From the NCBI GenBank assembly GCA_947165805.1, contig CAMVBT010000141.1, positions 1 through 6,615 on the forward strand: a stretch of 6,615 bases of DNA, read 5' to 3'. The notes beneath the pieces were generated by a model. The model saw only the letters and a program-made list of their open reading frames with translations, ran no database searches and was not told the origin of the DNA. The position numbers were made by a program, and so were the translations under genes. The stretch comes from an uncultured Clostridia bacterium. GTDB lineage: Bacteria; Bacillota; Clostridia; Oscillospirales; Ruminococcaceae. Below are positions 6,385 to 6,615 of the stretch, one piece after another (the stretch's first letter is position 1; the number at the start of each line of letters is the position of its first letter).

Positions 6385-6498
6385 AAACAAGACAGCTCCG
6401 GATTTTATGGCAGGATGCCATAAAGAGGTTTTCAAAGGCTCGCACGGATGCGGCGCAAAAAGAAACCTTCGACATAGTCCGGAGCTGTTATTTTGTTT
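6385..6498. terminator. Probable bidirectional terminator (E2 plus flanking A and T tracts)
   Basis: AAACAA (6385-6390) before E2 can pair with TTGTTT (6493-6498) after it, and the 11-bp GC-rich P1 stem lies between. Read on the + strand the stem is followed by TATTTTGTTT, 40 bases after the last transporter stop. Read on the - strand it is followed by CTTGTTTATTCTTTTG. Either direction offers an interrupted U-tract, so it could end the transporter operon and also a convergent gene to the right. Confidence 0.65.
6392..6488 (-). repeat. Structured inverted-repeat element E2, inverted copy of E1
   Basis: Read on the - strand this has the same layout as E1. The outer stem P1 is ACAGCTCCGGA/TCCGGAGCTGT (6478-6488 with 6392-6402), 11 bp. 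P2 uses AGGTTT/AAACCT (6426-6431 with 6463-6468), with flanking G-T pairs only when read on the + strand. P2a is CGCA/TGCG (6441-6444 with 6449-6452). P3 is TTTATGGCA/TGCCATAAA (6404-6412 with 6416-6424), 9 bp around a three-base loop. TCGAAGGTTTCTTTT is shared exactly with E1 (6458-6472 on the - strand). P1, P2a and P3 arms differ from E1 yet keep pairing, the pattern expected from selection on structure. Its length equals that of E1, 97 bases. Confidence 0.85.
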
Positions 6499-6615
6499 AA
6501 AAATATAATTGTACGTAAATTGTCGTAACTTAATAACAGCAATAAAATGCACAAATAGGTATTTTTCAAGCTGCTTGATGTTATCGTGGTCATACCACTC
6601 GATGTTATGCAGGTT

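Larger units (their letters stand above)
6376..6615 (-). other. Right-edge open frame, possible incoming - strand gene (weak)
   Basis: The - strand frame that starts at 6615 stays open to a TAA at 6373-6375. Its first 20 codons look protein-like, beginning NLHNIEWYDHDNIKQLEKYL, with codon choice similar to the genes in the window. Beyond about 6555 the frame becomes AT-rich and then runs through E2, which argues against all of it being coding. It may be the end of a gene with a frameshift, a decayed remnant or chance. I do not recognise a family. Otherwise 6499-6615 holds only AT-rich DNA, a near-repeat TTGTACGTAA/TTGTCGTAA (6509-6528) and two copies of GATGTTAT (6577-6584, 6601-6608). Confidence 0.2.

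Noticed and set aside
6179..6475. 98-codon - strand frame running through E2 into the second transporter gene
   Set aside because: It crosses a structured non-coding element and a conserved coding region, with no support for expression.
6509..6528. TTGTACGTAA/TTGTCGTAA pair as a regulator binding site
   Set aside because: Only two imperfect short copies in AT-rich DNA, with no identified gene beside them; too weak to call.
1..6615. CRISPR array, insertion sequence or prophage gene
   Set aside because: No spaced direct repeats, no transposase or integrase motif, and no phage-like gene found on either strand.

Overview
The window reads as chromosomal DNA of a moderate-GC Gram-positive anaerobe, most likely a gut Clostridia/Ruminococcaceae-type Firmicute. 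The basis is strong AGGAGG-type ribosome binding sites, a lipobox-bearing solute-binding lipoprotein instead of a periplasmic one, a textbook TTGACA/TATAAT promoter, and protein families common in those bacteria. The taxonomic guess is inference; no rRNA or marker gene is present.

Left part (1-2524): the 3' end of a nickel/peptide (Nik/Dpp/Opp) ABC uptake operon, all on the + strand. It holds the tail of a first ATPase (NikD/DppD type), a complete second ATPase (NikE/DppF type) that overlaps it by 19 bases, and an SBP_bac_5 family substrate-binding lipoprotein resembling NikA. The permeases presumably lie upstream of the window.

Middle (2525-2851): a compact 327-base control region. It carries a roughly 97-base multi-branched inverted-repeat element (E1), then a perfect-consensus sigma-A promoter with 17-bp spacing. 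A perfect palindrome, GTTAGC-ATAC-GCTAAC, begins one base after the -10 box and so covers the start site. A leader of about 98 bases with two possible hairpins follows, ending in a strong ribosome binding site and a TTG start.

Right part (2852-6351): two translationally coupled half-size ABC transporters (membrane domain plus ATPase), forming a probable heterodimer. Both resemble the YbtP/YbtQ and IrtA/IrtB siderophore-import pair, which has an exporter fold but works as an importer. The palindrome has TTAG/CTAA half-sites like those of DtxR/IdeR-family metal repressors. Together these suggest a metal-regulated iron-chelate uptake module; the substrate is not shown by sequence.

Right edge (6352-6615): a second copy of the structured element (E2) in opposite orientation, flanked by A-rich and T-rich tracts as in a bidirectional terminator, then AT-rich DNA with no confidently identified gene. 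E1 and the reverse complement of E2 align closely: they share a 15-base identical block and the loop TCC, while their paired arms differ in sequence but still pair. They look like two members of one structured RNA/DNA family bracketing the two-gene transporter unit, and this is the most interesting observation in the window.
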